Origin: Alicyclobacillus hesperidum
GTDB taxonomy: Bacteria > Bacillota > Bacilli > Alicyclobacillales > Alicyclobacillaceae
DNA length: 64,000 nt
Assembly: GCF_900107035.1 (NCBI RefSeq)
Contig: NZ_FNOJ01000004.1
Coordinates: 124,001-188,000 of the forward strand
Direction of reading: 5' to 3'
Shown here: piece by piece, positions 42,556 to 51,679 of the stretch
Position numbering within the stretch: the stretch's first letter is position 1
How the letters are laid out: each line of letters opens with the position of its first letter
Program-made: the position numbers and the translations under genes
The notes under the pieces: generated by a model
Databases searched by the model: none
The model's input: only the letters and a program-made list of their open reading frames with translations
What the model was told of the DNA's origin: nothing

Positions 42556-42747
42556 ATGTCAGGTCAGCATACGGACAACCACAACGATCATTTTGCTTTC
42601 GTCGGTGCACTGGAGCAAAATCACCACTTTGAGTCGTTGGTCGAGCGGCGTAATCACATGATGAGCACGCGCATCGACGCCGTGGTTCCGTGGAAGCAGT
42701 ACCACCGGGCGAACATTCCTCATGGCAAGAGGCAGTCAAACGGTTGA
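42556..42747 (+). CDS. hypothetical 63-residue His-rich protein
   Basis: Not recognised. ATG 42556 follows GGGGGTGG by about 5 nt. The product is polar and rich in His, Asn and Arg (MSGQHTDNHNDHF at the start, RRNHMMSTRIDAVVPWKQYHR later), with no membrane segment. It lies 63 nt after glyS in the same direction and is followed by a 12-bp hairpin. It could be a small spore or stress protein, but nothing proves it is made. Confidence 0.4.
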   Translation: MSGQHTDNHNDHFAFVGALEQNHHFESLVERRNHMMSTRIDAVVPWKQYHRANIPHGKRQSNG

Positions 42748-42766
42748 TGACAGGTCCACACACCCA

Positions 42767-42795
42767 AGAGGGCGATCCACGACGGATCGCCCTCT
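42767..42795 (+). terminator. strong hairpin after the 63-residue gene, no T-run
   Basis: AGAGGGCGATCC (42767-42778) pairs perfectly with GGATCGCCCTCT (42784-42795), with a 5-nt loop. No T tract follows on either strand, so it may act as an RNA 3' end or protein site rather than a classical terminator. Confidence 0.55.
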
Positions 42796-42886
42796 ATGCA
42801 TGACATGACATTCCTCATCTGAACGTACATGCGACTCGTTTTGACGTATCTGGAATGAAAACGCCCTCCAAAATGTGAGGACAAGC

Positions 42887-42895
42887 TGGTACTAT
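42887..42895 (+). promoter_or_regulatory. extended -10 upstream of the holin-like toxin
   Basis: TGG-TACTAT (TG at 42887-42888, hexamer 42890-42895) is an extended -10 about 60 nt before the toxin start. The -35 is poor. Confidence 0.4.
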
Positions 42896-42956
42896 ATAAG
42901 GAAGGCATTGTCGTGGGGTTCGCTCCCTGCCCGTCTTGACGGGAGGGGGTGAGGTT

Positions 42957-43061
42957 GTGAGCGTGGCGAATGCGTTGTCGTTGATGATCCAATTTGGGTC
43001 GTTCATCGTCGCGTTGCTGTCGCTCGTCGTCACCGTGGTTCTTGCCCTAAAACGCAAGTAA
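42957..43061 (+). CDS. putative holin-like type I toxin, 34 residues
   Basis: A tiny hydrophobic protein starting at GTG 42957 behind a strong GGGAGGGGGTGAGG site. It has the pattern of the Firmicutes holin-like toxins (Fst/TxpA-BsrG related): MSVANALSLMIQFGSF, a single membrane span (FIVALLSLVVTVVLAL) and a basic KRK end. Such peptides depolarise the membrane and are silenced by an antisense RNA. A minus-strand promoter at 43188-43215 points back over it. The mRNA 3' end is highly structured, with the stop codon inside a 9-bp stem (43058-43066 with 43089-43097) and a terminator at 43150-43180. Too short for usual gene finders. Confidence 0.75.
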   Translation: MSVANALSLMIQFGSFIVALLSLVVTVVLALKRK

Positions 43062-43097
43062 CCGCCCCCACTGTTTGGCCTCTGGGGCGGCGGTTAC
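43058..43097 (+). repeat. stem-loop enclosing the toxin stop codon
   Basis: GTAACCGCC (43058-43066) pairs with GGCGGTTAC (43089-43097), with further C/G pairing inside. It is typical of the folded, stable mRNAs of type I toxins. Confidence 0.6.
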
Positions 43098-43149
43098 TGG
43101 CCCATCATGTACCGATTGGGCAGGGACGACGCCCAAGGCGCCGATGCCC

Positions 43150-43180
43150 GAGCCGAAGGTCCCCGCCTTCGGCTCTTTTT
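43150..43180 (+). terminator. terminator of the toxin mRNA
   Basis: GAGCCGAAGG (43150-43159) pairs with CCTTCGGCTC (43166-43175), 6-nt loop, then TTTTT. Confidence 0.92.
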
Positions 43181-43187
43181 CATGTTT

Positions 43188-43215
43188 AGTCTAACACATG
43201 ACAAATATACGTCAA
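43188..43215 (-). promoter_or_regulatory. antisense promoter for a probable antitoxin RNA
   Basis: On the minus strand, TTGACG (43215-43210), a 16-bp spacer and TGT-TAGACT (hexamer 43193-43188) form a promoter. It would start a transcript near 43181 running into the 3' end of the toxin mRNA. No protein is encoded on that strand. The RNA end is not defined. Confidence 0.55.
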
Positions 43216-43266
43216 TCCGTTCGCTAGGCACTTGTCGAAAAACCTGTGTCTGAACATCTCAACTTA

Positions 43267-43275
43267 TGCTACAAT
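43267..43275 (+). promoter_or_regulatory. extended -10 promoter of metH
   Basis: TGC-TACAAT (hexamer 43270-43275), 40 nt before the metH ATG. No S-box, T-box or cobalamin riboswitch fits in the short leader. Confidence 0.5.
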
Positions 43276-43314
43276 ATCGGAAATTGTCGCGCGAGAATGT
43301 GAGTGGAGAGAGAC

Positions 43315-46300
43315 ATGACATTCGCACTGGAACAGGTGTTGGCGGAGAGAATCGTCATCTTGGATGGCGCTATGGGCACGATGATCCAACAGGCAAACCT
43401 GCATCCTCATGACTTCGGGGGCGCGGCCTACGACGGATGTAATGAATATTTAAATATAACTCGCCCGGACTTCATCCGAGGCATTCACCTGGCATATCTA
43501 GAGGCCGGGGCTGATGTCATCGAGACGAATTCGTTTGGCAGCACGCCGCTCGTCTTGTCCGAATACGGGCTTGCCGAGCAGGCGTTTGCCATCAGCAAGC
43601 GGGCGGCAGAACTCGCACGCGAAGCGGCGGATGCCCTGACGACCGCCGAATGGCCCCGCTTCGTCGCCGGATCGATGGGACCGACGACGAAGAGTCTGTC
43701 GGTGACTGGCGGTGCGACATTCGATGAACTCGTCGACAGTTACCGCATTCAAGCATTGGGGCTGATGGCGGGCGGTTGCGACTTTTTGATGATCGAAACC
43801 GCGCAGGACATGCTCAACGTCAAGGCCGCCGGGCGTGCTATCGAGCTGGCGGCCCGCGAGTTAAAGCGCACAATCCCCGTCATGGTCAGCGGTACCATCG
43901 AGGCGATGGGGACAACCCTGGCCGGCCAAAATATCGAGGCATTTTACTTGTCGGTCGAGCACTTGCGTCCGTTCGCCATCGGGATGAATTGTGCGACGGG
44001 ACCGGAGTTAATGCGCGATCACATGCGGGCGCTCGCCGGGCTCGCATCGTGTGCTGTCAGTTGCCATCCGAACGCAGGCTTGCCAGACGAAGAGGGCCGC
44101 TATCTGGAAACGCCGTTTGCGTTCGCTAAGAAGATGGCAGACTTCGCCCATGAAGGTTGGCTGAATATGGCTGGCGGTTGCTGTGGAACGACGCCTGATC
44201 ACATCCGCGAATTGCGCAGGCAGTTGTCTGGGCTTAGTCCGCGCCAGGCTGTGCCTATGCACGTGCACGCAGTCGCAGGTATGGAGGCGCTGTTGTTGCA
44301 AGATGACGCGCGACCAGTCATCGTCGGGGAGCGAACAAATGTGATTGGGTCGCGCAAATTTCGCAAGCTCATCGCGGATGGCGACTACGACGCTGCGGCC
44401 GAGATCGCACGCGTGCAGGTTCGGGCTGGCGCGCAAGTGGTGGACATCTGTTTGGCCGATCCGGACCGCGACGAGTTGGCGGACATGTTGCAATTGATCC
44501 CGCTCGCGGTGCGCAAGGTGAAGGTGCCCATGATGATTGATTCGACCGATCCGGCGGTCGTCGAGAGCGCCTTAAAGCATATTCAGGGCAAGGCCATCAT
44601 CAATTCGACGAATCTGGAGGACGGCGAACCTAGATTGGCTCGTTACGCGGAGTTGGCGCGCGCTTATGGTGCGGCGCTCGTCGTCGGCACCATCGACGAA
44701 CGCGGCATGGCCGTGACGCGCGAACGCAAAGTCGAGATCGCCAAGCGCGCCGTTTCGTTACTGACCGAGCGCTACGGTTTGCGCAAGCAGGACATTTTGA
44801 TCGATCCGCTGACATTCCCGGTCGGCACGGGCGATGAGAAGTACATTGGTTCGGCGGAGGAGACGGTCGAGGCGATTCGCATGTTGCGTGAGCAACTCCC
44901 GGAGTGTCCGACCATCTTGGGAATTAGCAACGTGTCGTTCGGGTTGCCACCGGCTGGGCGCGAGGTGCTCAACGCCGCTTTCTTATATCACTGTACACGT
45001 GCAGGTTTGGGCTATGCCATCGTCAATAGCGAACGCTTGGAACGATATGCTTCGATCCCAGAAGATGAGCGCAATCTCTGCGATCGACTGCTATTTGCGA
45101 CGAGCGACGAGCTTGTCGCCGAATTCACCGCGAGGTTTCGGGAGAAACGCGTGGCCATCAAAGCGGCAAAGGAATCGTTGTCGCTCGAAGAGCGGATTGC
45201 CTCGTACGTCGTTGAAGGGTCGAAAGATGGTTTGTTTGCCGATCTCGACGAGGCGCTTGCACGTTACACCCCGCTCGACATTATCAATGGGCCACTGATG
45301 GACGGCATGAACGAGGTTGGCCGTCTCTTTAACAACAATGAGCTGATTGTCGCAGAAGTGTTGCAAAGCGCCGAAGTGATGAAGGCGGCCGTCTCATATC
45401 TCGAGCCGCACATGGAAAAGGCCGACGTCCAGGCGAAAGGCAGACTGATATTGGCGACGGTGAAGGGCGACGTGCACGATATTGGCAAAAACTTGGTCGA
45501 GATCATTCTTGCCAACAACGGGTTTGAGGTGATCAATCTTGGCATCAAGGTGCCTCCAGAGCAGCTGATTCAGGCGATTCGCGAACACAAGCCCGACATG
45601 GTGGGCCTCTCGGGACTGCTTGTTAAATCGGCACAACAAATGGTCGTAACGGCGGAGGATTTTGCCCACGCCGGCATCGACATCCCGCTGTTGGTGGGTG
45701 GTGCGGCGTTGACGAAAAAGTTCACGCTAACGAAAATTGCAGACAAATATACAGGTCCCGTCATTTACGCGAAAGATGCGATGGAAGGACTCGAAATAGC
45801 CAATCAATTGGTAAGTGCGCAACGCGATCAACTGATTAACCGCGTGGCCGAAGAGCGTAAGGCTTTTGCCGACATCGCGGGAGGGCGTGTGAGCAGCCAG
45901 GCATCGTCACAGGTGCATAGGCGTTCCGGTATTCGCCGCGACGCACCAATCTACTTGCCCCCCGATTTAGATCGACACGTGTTGCGCGACTATCCGCTCA
46001 AACTATTGCGTCCATACTTAAATCTGCAAATGCTCCTAGGAAAACATCTAGGATTGACAGGCAATGTCGAAAAGCGGATCGCCAACAAGGACAGGCAAGC
46101 TATAGAGCTGTTGCAGATGGTGGAAGGGATTTTGCAGGATGCAGAGGCGCAGCAACTTGTCCGCGCCCACGCGGTGTACCAGTTCATGCCCGCGGTGGCC
46201 GACGGCGACGATATCGTCGTGTTTGATCGCGATGGCAAGTCGGAGCGGGCACGCATCGCGTTTCCGCGGCAGGCCAAAGAGCCATATCTCTGTGTAGCTG

Positions 46301-46758
46301 ATTTTGTGCGTCCTCAGGGAAGTGGCACGGACTATCTCGCCATGTTTGCCTTGACGACCGGAGGGGCGATTCGCGCCGAGTCGGAACGCTTAAAGGCGGA
46401 AGGTAGCTATTTACGTGCGCATGCCCTGCAGGCCATCGCTTTGGAGCTTGCGGAGGCCTTTGCGGAACGTCTACATCAACAACTTCGCGACATGTGGGGA
46501 TTCCCCGATCCGATGTCGATGACAATGCGAGAACGGTTTATCGCGCGTTATCAGGGCATTCGCGTGTCGTTTGGATATCCGGCATGTCCGGATTTGGAAC
46601 AGCAGCAGATTTTGTTCTCACTGCTGAAACCGGAGGATATCGGCATGGCCTTGACCGACGGCTTCATGATGGATCCAGAAGCATCTGTGTCGGCGCTCGT
46701 GTTTAGTCATCCGGAGGCGCGCTATTTTAACGTGGAAGCCGATTCATCGGCTGGATGA
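43315..46758 (+). CDS. metH: cobalamin-dependent methionine synthase MetH
   Basis: Transfers methyl from 5-methyl-THF via cobalamin to homocysteine. The 1147-residue protein has all modules in order. The homocysteine-binding barrel (about 1-310) has zinc ligands in GMNCATGPE and GGCCGTT (C289, C290). The pterin-binding barrel is about 325-600 (VGERTNVIGSRKFRKLI). The B12 cap and Rossmann module contains GDVHDIGKN with cobalt-ligand H721. The C-terminal SAM-dependent reactivation domain (about 880-1147) has the RYSFGYPACPD-like RVSFGYPACPD. ATG 43315 follows GGAGAG; an in-frame GTG four codons earlier is part of that site. It is co-transcribed with the MetF fusion gene 14 nt downstream. Confidence 0.96.
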   Translation: MTFALEQVLAERIVILDGAMGTMIQQANLHPHDFGGAAYDGCNEYLNITRPDFIRGIHLAYLEAGADVIETNSFGSTPLVLSEYGLAEQAFAISKRAAELAREAADALTTAEWPRFVAGSMGPTTKSLSVTGGATFDELVDSYRIQALGLMAGGCDFLMIETAQDMLNVKAAGRAIELAARELKRTIPVMVSGTIEAMGTTLAGQNIEAFYLSVEHLRPFAIGMNCATGPELMRDHMRALAGLASCAVSCHPNAGLPDEEGRYLETPFAFAKKMADFAHEGWLNMAGGCCGTTPDHIRELRRQLSGLSPRQAVPMHVHAVAGMEALLLQDDARPVIVGERTNVIGSRKFRKLIADGDYDAAAEIARVQVRAGAQVVDICLADPDRDELADMLQLIPLAVRKVKVPMMIDSTDPAVVESALKHIQGKAIINSTNLEDGEPRLARYAELARAYGAALVVGTIDERGMAVTRERKVEIAKRAVSLLTERYGLRKQDILIDPLTFPVGTGDEKYIGSAEETVEAIRMLREQLPECPTILGISNVSFGLPPAGREVLNAAFLYHCTRAGLGYAIVNSERLERYASIPEDERNLCDRLLFATSDELVAEFTARFREKRVAIKAAKESLSLEERIASYVVEGSKDGLFADLDEALARYTPLDIINGPLMDGMNEVGRLFNNNELIVAEVLQSAEVMKAAVSYLEPHMEKADVQAKGRLILATVKGDVHDIGKNLVEIILANNGFEVINLGIKVPPEQLIQAIREHKPDMVGLSGLLVKSAQQMVVTAEDFAHAGIDIPLLVGGAALTKKFTLTKIADKYTGPVIYAKDAMEGLEIANQLVSAQRDQLINRVAEERKAFADIAGGRVSSQASSQVHRRSGIRRDAPIYLPPDLDRHVLRDYPLKLLRPYLNLQMLLGKHLGLTGNVEKRIANKDRQAIELLQMVEGILQDAEAQQLVRAHAVYQFMPAVADGDDIVVFDRDGKSERARIAFPRQAKEPYLCVADFVRPQGSGTDYLAMFALTTGGAIRAESERLKAEGSYLRAHALQAIALELAEAFAERLHQQLRDMWGFPDPMSMTMRERFIARYQGIRVSFGYPACPDLEQQQILFSLLKPEDIGMALTDGFMMDPEASVSALVFSHPEARYFNVEADSSAG

Positions 46759-46772
46759 AAGGAGACAGCGGG

Positions 46773-48710
46773 ATGCCATCAGGCGGTTGGGAGACATGGG
46801 CGAAAGTTCCTCGCGAGTTGGCGGTCGCCGGTGGCCGTTACGTCATCTTCGATGGGGCGATGGCGACGTATTTACACCAGTGTGGTGTACCGATCCGCGT
46901 CTGCGCGGAAGAATTGAATTTATCCAAGCCGCGGCTCGTCGAGCAAATTCATCGTGCATATGTCGAGGCCGGTGCAACGGTCGTGCAAACCAACACCTTC
47001 GCTGCGAATCGCCTCGATCTCGCGCGCCACGGGCTCGACGCCCAAACCGTAGCCATCAACGAGCAAGCCGTCCTCACGGCGCGCGCAGCTGTGGCGGATC
47101 GCGCCAGCGTCTATGGCACAATGGGTCCGGCAGCTGGCGGCACCCGTTACGGAGCACTATTGACGGCCGATGAACGATCTCGCCTGAGCCAGGTGTACGA
47201 GGAGCAGGCTTTCGCCTTGATCGAAGCGGGTGTCGACGGCATCGTGCTTGAAACGTTCCCAGATCTTGAAGAACTACTCTTGGCTCTACGGGTTGTCCGT
47301 GTCATGGCGCCGCAATTGCCGATTGTAGCCAACCTCTCACCAGAAGAAGTCGGTGTTACGCGCGACGGGGTATTGTTGACGAAGGCGTTTGCGACATTGC
47401 GAGAAGCTGGGGCGTCTGTTGTCGGCCTGAACTGCCGGCTTGGCCCGTACGGCATTCTGCGCTCCTTCGAGCAAATTGTGTTCGACGATGGCCCTTATGC
47501 TGCGGTGCCAAACGGAGGAATTTTGCACCGGAGCGAATCGGAGGGCTTGGCCTATACGGGCGACGTCGACGACTTTGCCCGTGTCATGTCCGACATTGCC
47601 CGGCTCGGTGTACGCTGGCTTGGTGGTTGCTGCGGGACAACTCCCGAGCACATCCATAAGCTGGTCCTCGCGCTACAAGCACAGGATAGGGGAGAGACTT
47701 GGGCAGAGCCGCCTCAAAAGCCATCGTCCATACACGTAGTAGCGGACAATCGGCGCGACGAGATGGAGGGTATGGGTGCGGAAACGCCACTAGGACCGTC
47801 TATCGTCGACACGCTAAAGGAGCGGACCGCCGTCATTGTCGAGCTCGATCCGCCAAAGCATCTATCGGCTGCGCGGTTTTTAGCCGGTGCCACGGCACTG
47901 TCCGAAGCTGGTGCGGATATGATCACGATGGCGGACAACTCGCTTGGTTCTGTGCGCATATCCAATATGGCCTTGGCGAGTGTGCTTAAACAGCGCGGCA
48001 TCGAACCGCTCGTACACGTGACCTGCCGCGATCGCAATCTCATTGGACAGCAGTCACATCTCATGGGATTGCACGTGCTCGGCGTTCGCAACATTTTGCT
48101 GATTACAGGAGATCCGTCACGCTATGGCGACTTGCCCGGCGCAACCAGCGTCTATGACGTTTCGTCGATGGACTTGACGAAAATGGTGCGCAAGCTGAAC
48201 GATGGCGTAGGCTTCTCCGGCAAACCGTTGCAGCGCCCGGCGCAGTTCGTGATCGGCACTGCGTTTAACCCCCATGTTCACAACTTCGCCAAGGCGGTCG
48301 ATCGTTTGCGGCGCAAAGTCGAAGCTGGGGCGGACTTTGTGATGACACAACCGGTGTACGATCCGGTCTTGATGGAGCAGATTGCCGAAGCGACACGAGA
48401 TTTGGGCGTCCCGATTCTCATTGGTATCATGCCGTTGACCAGCGCCCGCAATGCCGAGTTTATTCACCATCAAGTACCTGGTATTTCTATTCCTGCAGAC
48501 ATTTTGTCGCGTATGCGGGAGACGGCTCCTGAAGAAGCTCAAGAGGTGGGGATGGAGATCGCAAAATCATTGGTGGATCGCGCCCTTACCTATTATCGAG
48601 GGATTTATTTGGTGACGCCGTTTCTTAAGTTTGAGATTACGGTGCGCCTTACGGCCTACATTCGCGAGCGTACGGCAACCGCTGTGGCATCGGCGGCGCG
48701 ACGCGAATAA
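46773..48710 (+). CDS. bifunctional homocysteine S-methyltransferase/methylenetetrahydrofolate reductase (YitJ-like)
   Basis: A 645-residue fusion. The N-terminal homocysteine methyltransferase barrel (about 1-310) has VIFDGAMATYLHQCG and the zinc pair in GGCCGTTPEHI. The C-terminal MetF domain (about 330-630) has VELDPPKHL, HVTCRDRNL, LLITGDPSRYGD and TQPVYDP. It supplies 5-methyl-THF for MetH and may scavenge other methyl donors through the N-terminal part. ATG 46773 lies 7 nt after AAAGGAGA, which overlaps the metH stop. The pair forms a complete methyl-THF-to-methionine unit. Confidence 0.93.
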   Translation: MPSGGWETWAKVPRELAVAGGRYVIFDGAMATYLHQCGVPIRVCAEELNLSKPRLVEQIHRAYVEAGATVVQTNTFAANRLDLARHGLDAQTVAINEQAVLTARAAVADRASVYGTMGPAAGGTRYGALLTADERSRLSQVYEEQAFALIEAGVDGIVLETFPDLEELLLALRVVRVMAPQLPIVANLSPEEVGVTRDGVLLTKAFATLREAGASVVGLNCRLGPYGILRSFEQIVFDDGPYAAVPNGGILHRSESEGLAYTGDVDDFARVMSDIARLGVRWLGGCCGTTPEHIHKLVLALQAQDRGETWAEPPQKPSSIHVVADNRRDEMEGMGAETPLGPSIVDTLKERTAVIVELDPPKHLSAARFLAGATALSEAGADMITMADNSLGSVRISNMALASVLKQRGIEPLVHVTCRDRNLIGQQSHLMGLHVLGVRNILLITGDPSRYGDLPGATSVYDVSSMDLTKMVRKLNDGVGFSGKPLQRPAQFVIGTAFNPHVHNFAKAVDRLRRKVEAGADFVMTQPVYDPVLMEQIAEATRDLGVPILIGIMPLTSARNAEFIHHQVPGISIPADILSRMRETAPEEAQEVGMEIAKSLVDRALTYYRGIYLVTPFLKFEITVRLTAYIRERTATAVASAARRE

Positions 48711-48845
48711 TCAGCCTGGTTGGGACCCGTTCGGATCTATTTCTCCTATACACCGTGTTTGTGCACCTCACGTCGTTGCACCGATCTTCGCATTCGGATA
48801 GGGTAAAGGAGGTAGCAGACTTTCGTTCTGAAATGAGGTCGGATT

Positions 48846-49448
48846 ATGCGAAGGGTCGGTGTAATAACCATCTTGTGTGCCGCTTTGGCGATTGGCACGG
48901 TCTCTGGCTGCGGGACCGCTGGCGCAGCAAACCAGTCTCGCGGCGCCAAGGTGGTGCGGAATCAGGTTCATCCGCTTGTTTTTCAAAATAGGACAAGCGA
49001 CAACATCATTGCTCCTGACACCAAGTTAGACTCTCAGCCAGTCGGAGGCTCCCTGTATAAGGATGTCCTTGTGCTGCAAGCCAATGGCAAGTCGGCGCAT
49101 CTTGACGTTACCCACGGCCCGCTCCTGTTTGTCGCCTATTGGTGCCCCCATTGCCAGCGCACACTTCAACTGTTGACCAAGCTTCAATCGCAACTTAAAC
49201 AAATTCCAACCTTGGTCGACGTCGGATATCCGAGTGGCGCAACACTGGCTGACGCGGTTCGAATTGATCGCGCGGAACGAGCACAGTTACACCTAGCTAA
49301 CTTTCCTACATACTTCATACTCGCACCAAATGCCGGTGATCAGTACGCCCCTCTGGGATATCCCACGCTCGTGTACCGTCAAGGTGGACAGACGCTCAGC
49401 CTTTTTGGTGAGCATACGTCTGCAATCTGGAAACAGATATTATCTTAA
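48846..49448 (+). CDS. thioredoxin-fold lipoprotein
   Basis: A 200-residue exported lipoprotein. The signal ends in the lipobox TVSGC (C22). The mature part is a thioredoxin-like domain with the redox pair in YWCPHCQR (about residue 101), and FPTYFIL supplies the cis-proline. CPHC is the active-site type of DsbA/DsbC and some TlpA proteins, pointing to disulfide exchange outside the membrane. No partner gene (DsbB or CcdA) is adjacent. ATG 48846 follows GAGGTCGG. The 135 bp before it show no clear promoter. Confidence 0.78.
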   Translation: MRRVGVITILCAALAIGTVSGCGTAGAANQSRGAKVVRNQVHPLVFQNRTSDNIIAPDTKLDSQPVGGSLYKDVLVLQANGKSAHLDVTHGPLLFVAYWCPHCQRTLQLLTKLQSQLKQIPTLVDVGYPSGATLADAVRIDRAERAQLHLANFPTYFILAPNAGDQYAPLGYPTLVYRQGGQTLSLFGEHTSAIWKQILS

Positions 49449-49618
49449 ATGGATGAAATGTGTTTTTTAGTTGTGAGGTGGCGAGCAGGAACGGAGTTCC
49501 GCACGTCGAATTTCAGTATTGAACTTATGTGATCTAAGATTCGGTGCTGTATCTGACGTCCGTCGATGGCATGGCACCAACCATTGTCCGGACGTTGGTC
49601 ATCGCGGGAGATGGAGAC

Positions 49619-50623
49619 ATGGAAGCCAACTTGCTGCGCAGGCTTTATGCTCATACGAGGGAATGGGGCAGAGCACAGCGCGGAATCGAACTGCTGGAAC
49701 TCGCTGGCGAGGCTTTACGAGAATTTGGACAAATCGACACCGGCTGTTTTATTTACAGAAAGCGTGGTATTGAAACAGACTTCGTTCCGCAGCCTCCGGC
49801 TGCTTTTGCGCCCTGGGGTGCATTCGCAGATGATGGTCAGTTTGTCAGTGGGCTTCAATCCCTTTTCGAAACGAGCCTTACGCTTGACGTTCCTACGGAT
49901 CGTTGGTTGTTGGCAGAAGACATACCCAATCCATCACTTGCCGAGCTCGTGCATGGCTACGGGTTGTTGGAATTTGGCGTATGGCCCATTTATTCGCGCG
50001 AAGAAGTGCGGGGTGCTCTCCTTGTCGCCCGCACACGGGCCGCGACTCGGGTGACGGCCGAGATGAGTAATGCGCTCGTTGACGCCTGTGCTGCACAGGT
50101 ATCGCTGGCATTGGATATGATCATGGCCTTGCGTATCGCTGAACATGCCAGCCAACGCGATTTGCTTACGGGTGCTTGGAATCGCCGCGGTATGGAAAGC
50201 CGAGTCGCACGCTTGGTCAATCATCATCGTTCACGGTTGCATGATAAAGAACATCTGATCCTCGGGTTGGTCGATGTCGACAATTTTAAAGAGATCAACG
50301 ATACGTATGGACACCCAACCGGTGATCGCGTGCTACGCAACATTGTGCGTGCCATTTCGACGTGCGTGGAGGATGGTGGTCTCATCGGTCGCCTGGGGGG
50401 CGATGAATTTATCATCTTTTGCCAGTCGAAGGTGCATTGGCACGATTTCATGTTGCAGATTCAGAACGTCGTTGGCAATCGTGCCAACGGGCTTTATGCG
50501 GTCTCTGTAGGCGGTGCGGAATGGGGGGTAGATGGCACGACGTTTGAGGCGTGTTATGCGAAAGCCGACGAGCGGCTCTATGCGAACAAACGCGCACGAA
50601 AGGAGGCGGCGGTGCATCGTTAG
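49619..50623 (+). CDS. diguanylate cyclase with N-terminal GAF-like sensor
   Basis: A 334-residue signalling enzyme that would make c-di-GMP. The C-terminal GGDEF domain (about 185-330) has the active-site RLGGDEF, the start signature DLLTGAWNRRGM and DVDNFKEINDTYGHPTGD. No RxxD inhibitory site precedes GGDEF. The N-terminal 170 residues look like a GAF fold (VPTDRWLLAEDI then FGVWPIYSREEVRGALLVA). No membrane span, so cytosolic. Start ATG 49619 is chosen because GGGAGATGGAG precedes it; in-frame GTG 49544 and ATG 49571 lack a site and remain possible. Confidence 0.88.
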   Translation: MEANLLRRLYAHTREWGRAQRGIELLELAGEALREFGQIDTGCFIYRKRGIETDFVPQPPAAFAPWGAFADDGQFVSGLQSLFETSLTLDVPTDRWLLAEDIPNPSLAELVHGYGLLEFGVWPIYSREEVRGALLVARTRAATRVTAEMSNALVDACAAQVSLALDMIMALRIAEHASQRDLLTGAWNRRGMESRVARLVNHHRSRLHDKEHLILGLVDVDNFKEINDTYGHPTGDRVLRNIVRAISTCVEDGGLIGRLGGDEFIIFCQSKVHWHDFMLQIQNVVGNRANGLYAVSVGGAEWGVDGTTFEACYAKADERLYANKRARKEAAVHR

Positions 50624-50655
50624 ATGCCAGCCGCCTTGTCCGTCTGATGTTTGTT

Positions 50656-50955
50656 TCAGGTTTCAATTGGGAAGTCGACGACGATAATGTCCGTTCTCCC
50701 CATCTCCAGGCTATACTGAACCAATTCCTGATGCTTAGGGTGAGGTCCATAGGCGTCGAGGGCTGCGCGGTCGATAAAACGCACCGTTAATCCGACTTGG
50801 AAACCTTGATTACGCCCAGTCGTGTCGCGTCCAATGGCGACGTCTACGATACCTGGGATATGCTTTGGGAATTGACGAGCCATGGCGTATAGGGTGTTCA
50901 GTTGGTCTTTTGAAGGTTCGGACGCAAATCGGAAGAGTACCATATGTTCGTACAT
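50656..50955 (-). CDS. Dabb (stress-responsive alpha/beta-barrel) family protein
   Basis: A 99-residue dimeric ferredoxin-like Dabb protein. The signature start EHMVLFRF is followed by a helix, and GRNQGFQVGLTVRFIDRAAL with YGPHPKHQEL is the usual middle. Family members range from stress proteins to cyclases, so no reaction is assigned. ATG 50955 has GGAGGTATC upstream on the minus strand. Could be the last gene of a unit with the two small spore-surface-like genes upstream (83 nt apart). Confidence 0.85.
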   Translation of the reverse strand: MYEHMVLFRFASEPSKDQLNTLYAMARQFPKHIPGIVDVAIGRDTTGRNQGFQVGLTVRFIDRAALDAYGPHPKHQELVQYSLEMGRTDIIVVDFPIET

Positions 50956-51038
50956 GTAAAGATACCTCCACTTCGATTGTCCCCATCAGTGTACCACCGT
51001 TCGATCGTTTCATCGAAATCAAGGTCGCTGACGATGCT

Positions 51039-51287
51039 TTATCGTCCGAAGCGAAACGTGTCTTTGACATCTGTGTCATACATGACACCGTTATACACAC
51101 TAACCTGGTCGACATTGATGCTTCGCTGCGTGGGGAGCCAGTTGGCAGACCCAAAGATAGCAGCCTGCCCCTGGTTCGTCTTCGCACTTGCATCAAATCC
51201 GCCAAATGTGTGCGCTCCCACCCAGATACCCGCGTTCTGTTGAGGCACGTTGCTCACAATGTGTTTTCCGATGATCCACGTTGGCAT
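51039..51287 (-). CDS. small spore-surface-like protein, QNAG/GxD family copy 1
   Basis: An 82-residue protein of a family repeated in this locus. It shares QQNAGIWVG, then GGFDASAKTNQGQAAIFG, with its neighbours. The pattern N-x-G...K-x-N-x-G recalls the GerPA/GerPF family (small spore proteins needed for germinant entry through the coat), but the match is too loose to name it. ATG 51287 starts 1 nt after the stop of the previous gene (51289) and is preceded by AGAGGCGA. No signal peptide, Cys or membrane span. Confidence 0.65.
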   Translation of the reverse strand: MPTWIIGKHIVSNVPQQNAGIWVGAHTFGGFDASAKTNQGQAAIFGSANWLPTQRSINVDQVSVYNGVMYDTDVKDTFRFGR

Positions 51288-51288
51288 G

Positions 51289-51543
51289 TCAGTCGCCTCT
51301 TTTTACAGACAGTGTTGGTTTCCTATCGCGATCGTCAATGGCTCCATCGAGCCACGTCCATCCACTCAGGTTTGCTGCGTACCAATTGGGGCATATGTTC
51401 CAAAATCCATAAACGCTAGCGCGGCCGCGGTCGATTTTCATGTTGGCGTCGAATCCTCCGTGTGCTGTGATGCCGACAAATAATCCTGCATTTTGCTGTG
51501 CGGAATTGTGATCGATGCGGTCTACGAGAATCCATGTGGGCAT
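51289..51543 (-). CDS. small spore-surface-like protein, QNAG/GxD family copy 2
   Basis: 84 residues, paralogous to the preceding one: MPTWILVDRIDHNSAQQNAG, GLFVGITAHGGFDANMKIDRG and ASVYGFWN align by eye. First gene of a minus-strand pair, divergent from the plus-strand cluster at 51680. ATG 51543 follows GGGGGTGGGAG. Function unknown; coat or germination role inferred from family likeness and context. Confidence 0.65.
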   Translation of the reverse strand: MPTWILVDRIDHNSAQQNAGLFVGITAHGGFDANMKIDRGRASVYGFWNICPNWYAANLSGWTWLDGAIDDRDRKPTLSVKRGD

Positions 51544-51679
51544 ACTCCCACCCCCGTCTTCTCGCCGATTGTATGCGCCTGCTCGAGCGTGCAGAACTGC
51601 TACACGTTACGCTGAGGCGTAAAAGTGCGGCTCGTACATATATATGAAACGAGGCCGAGCGCCCGTAGGAGGAAGTGCG

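Noticed and set aside
43062-43314. S-box, T-box or cobalamin riboswitch before metH
   Set aside because: The hairpins here belong to the toxin 3' end and its terminator, and the metH leader after the extended -10 is only about 35 nt.
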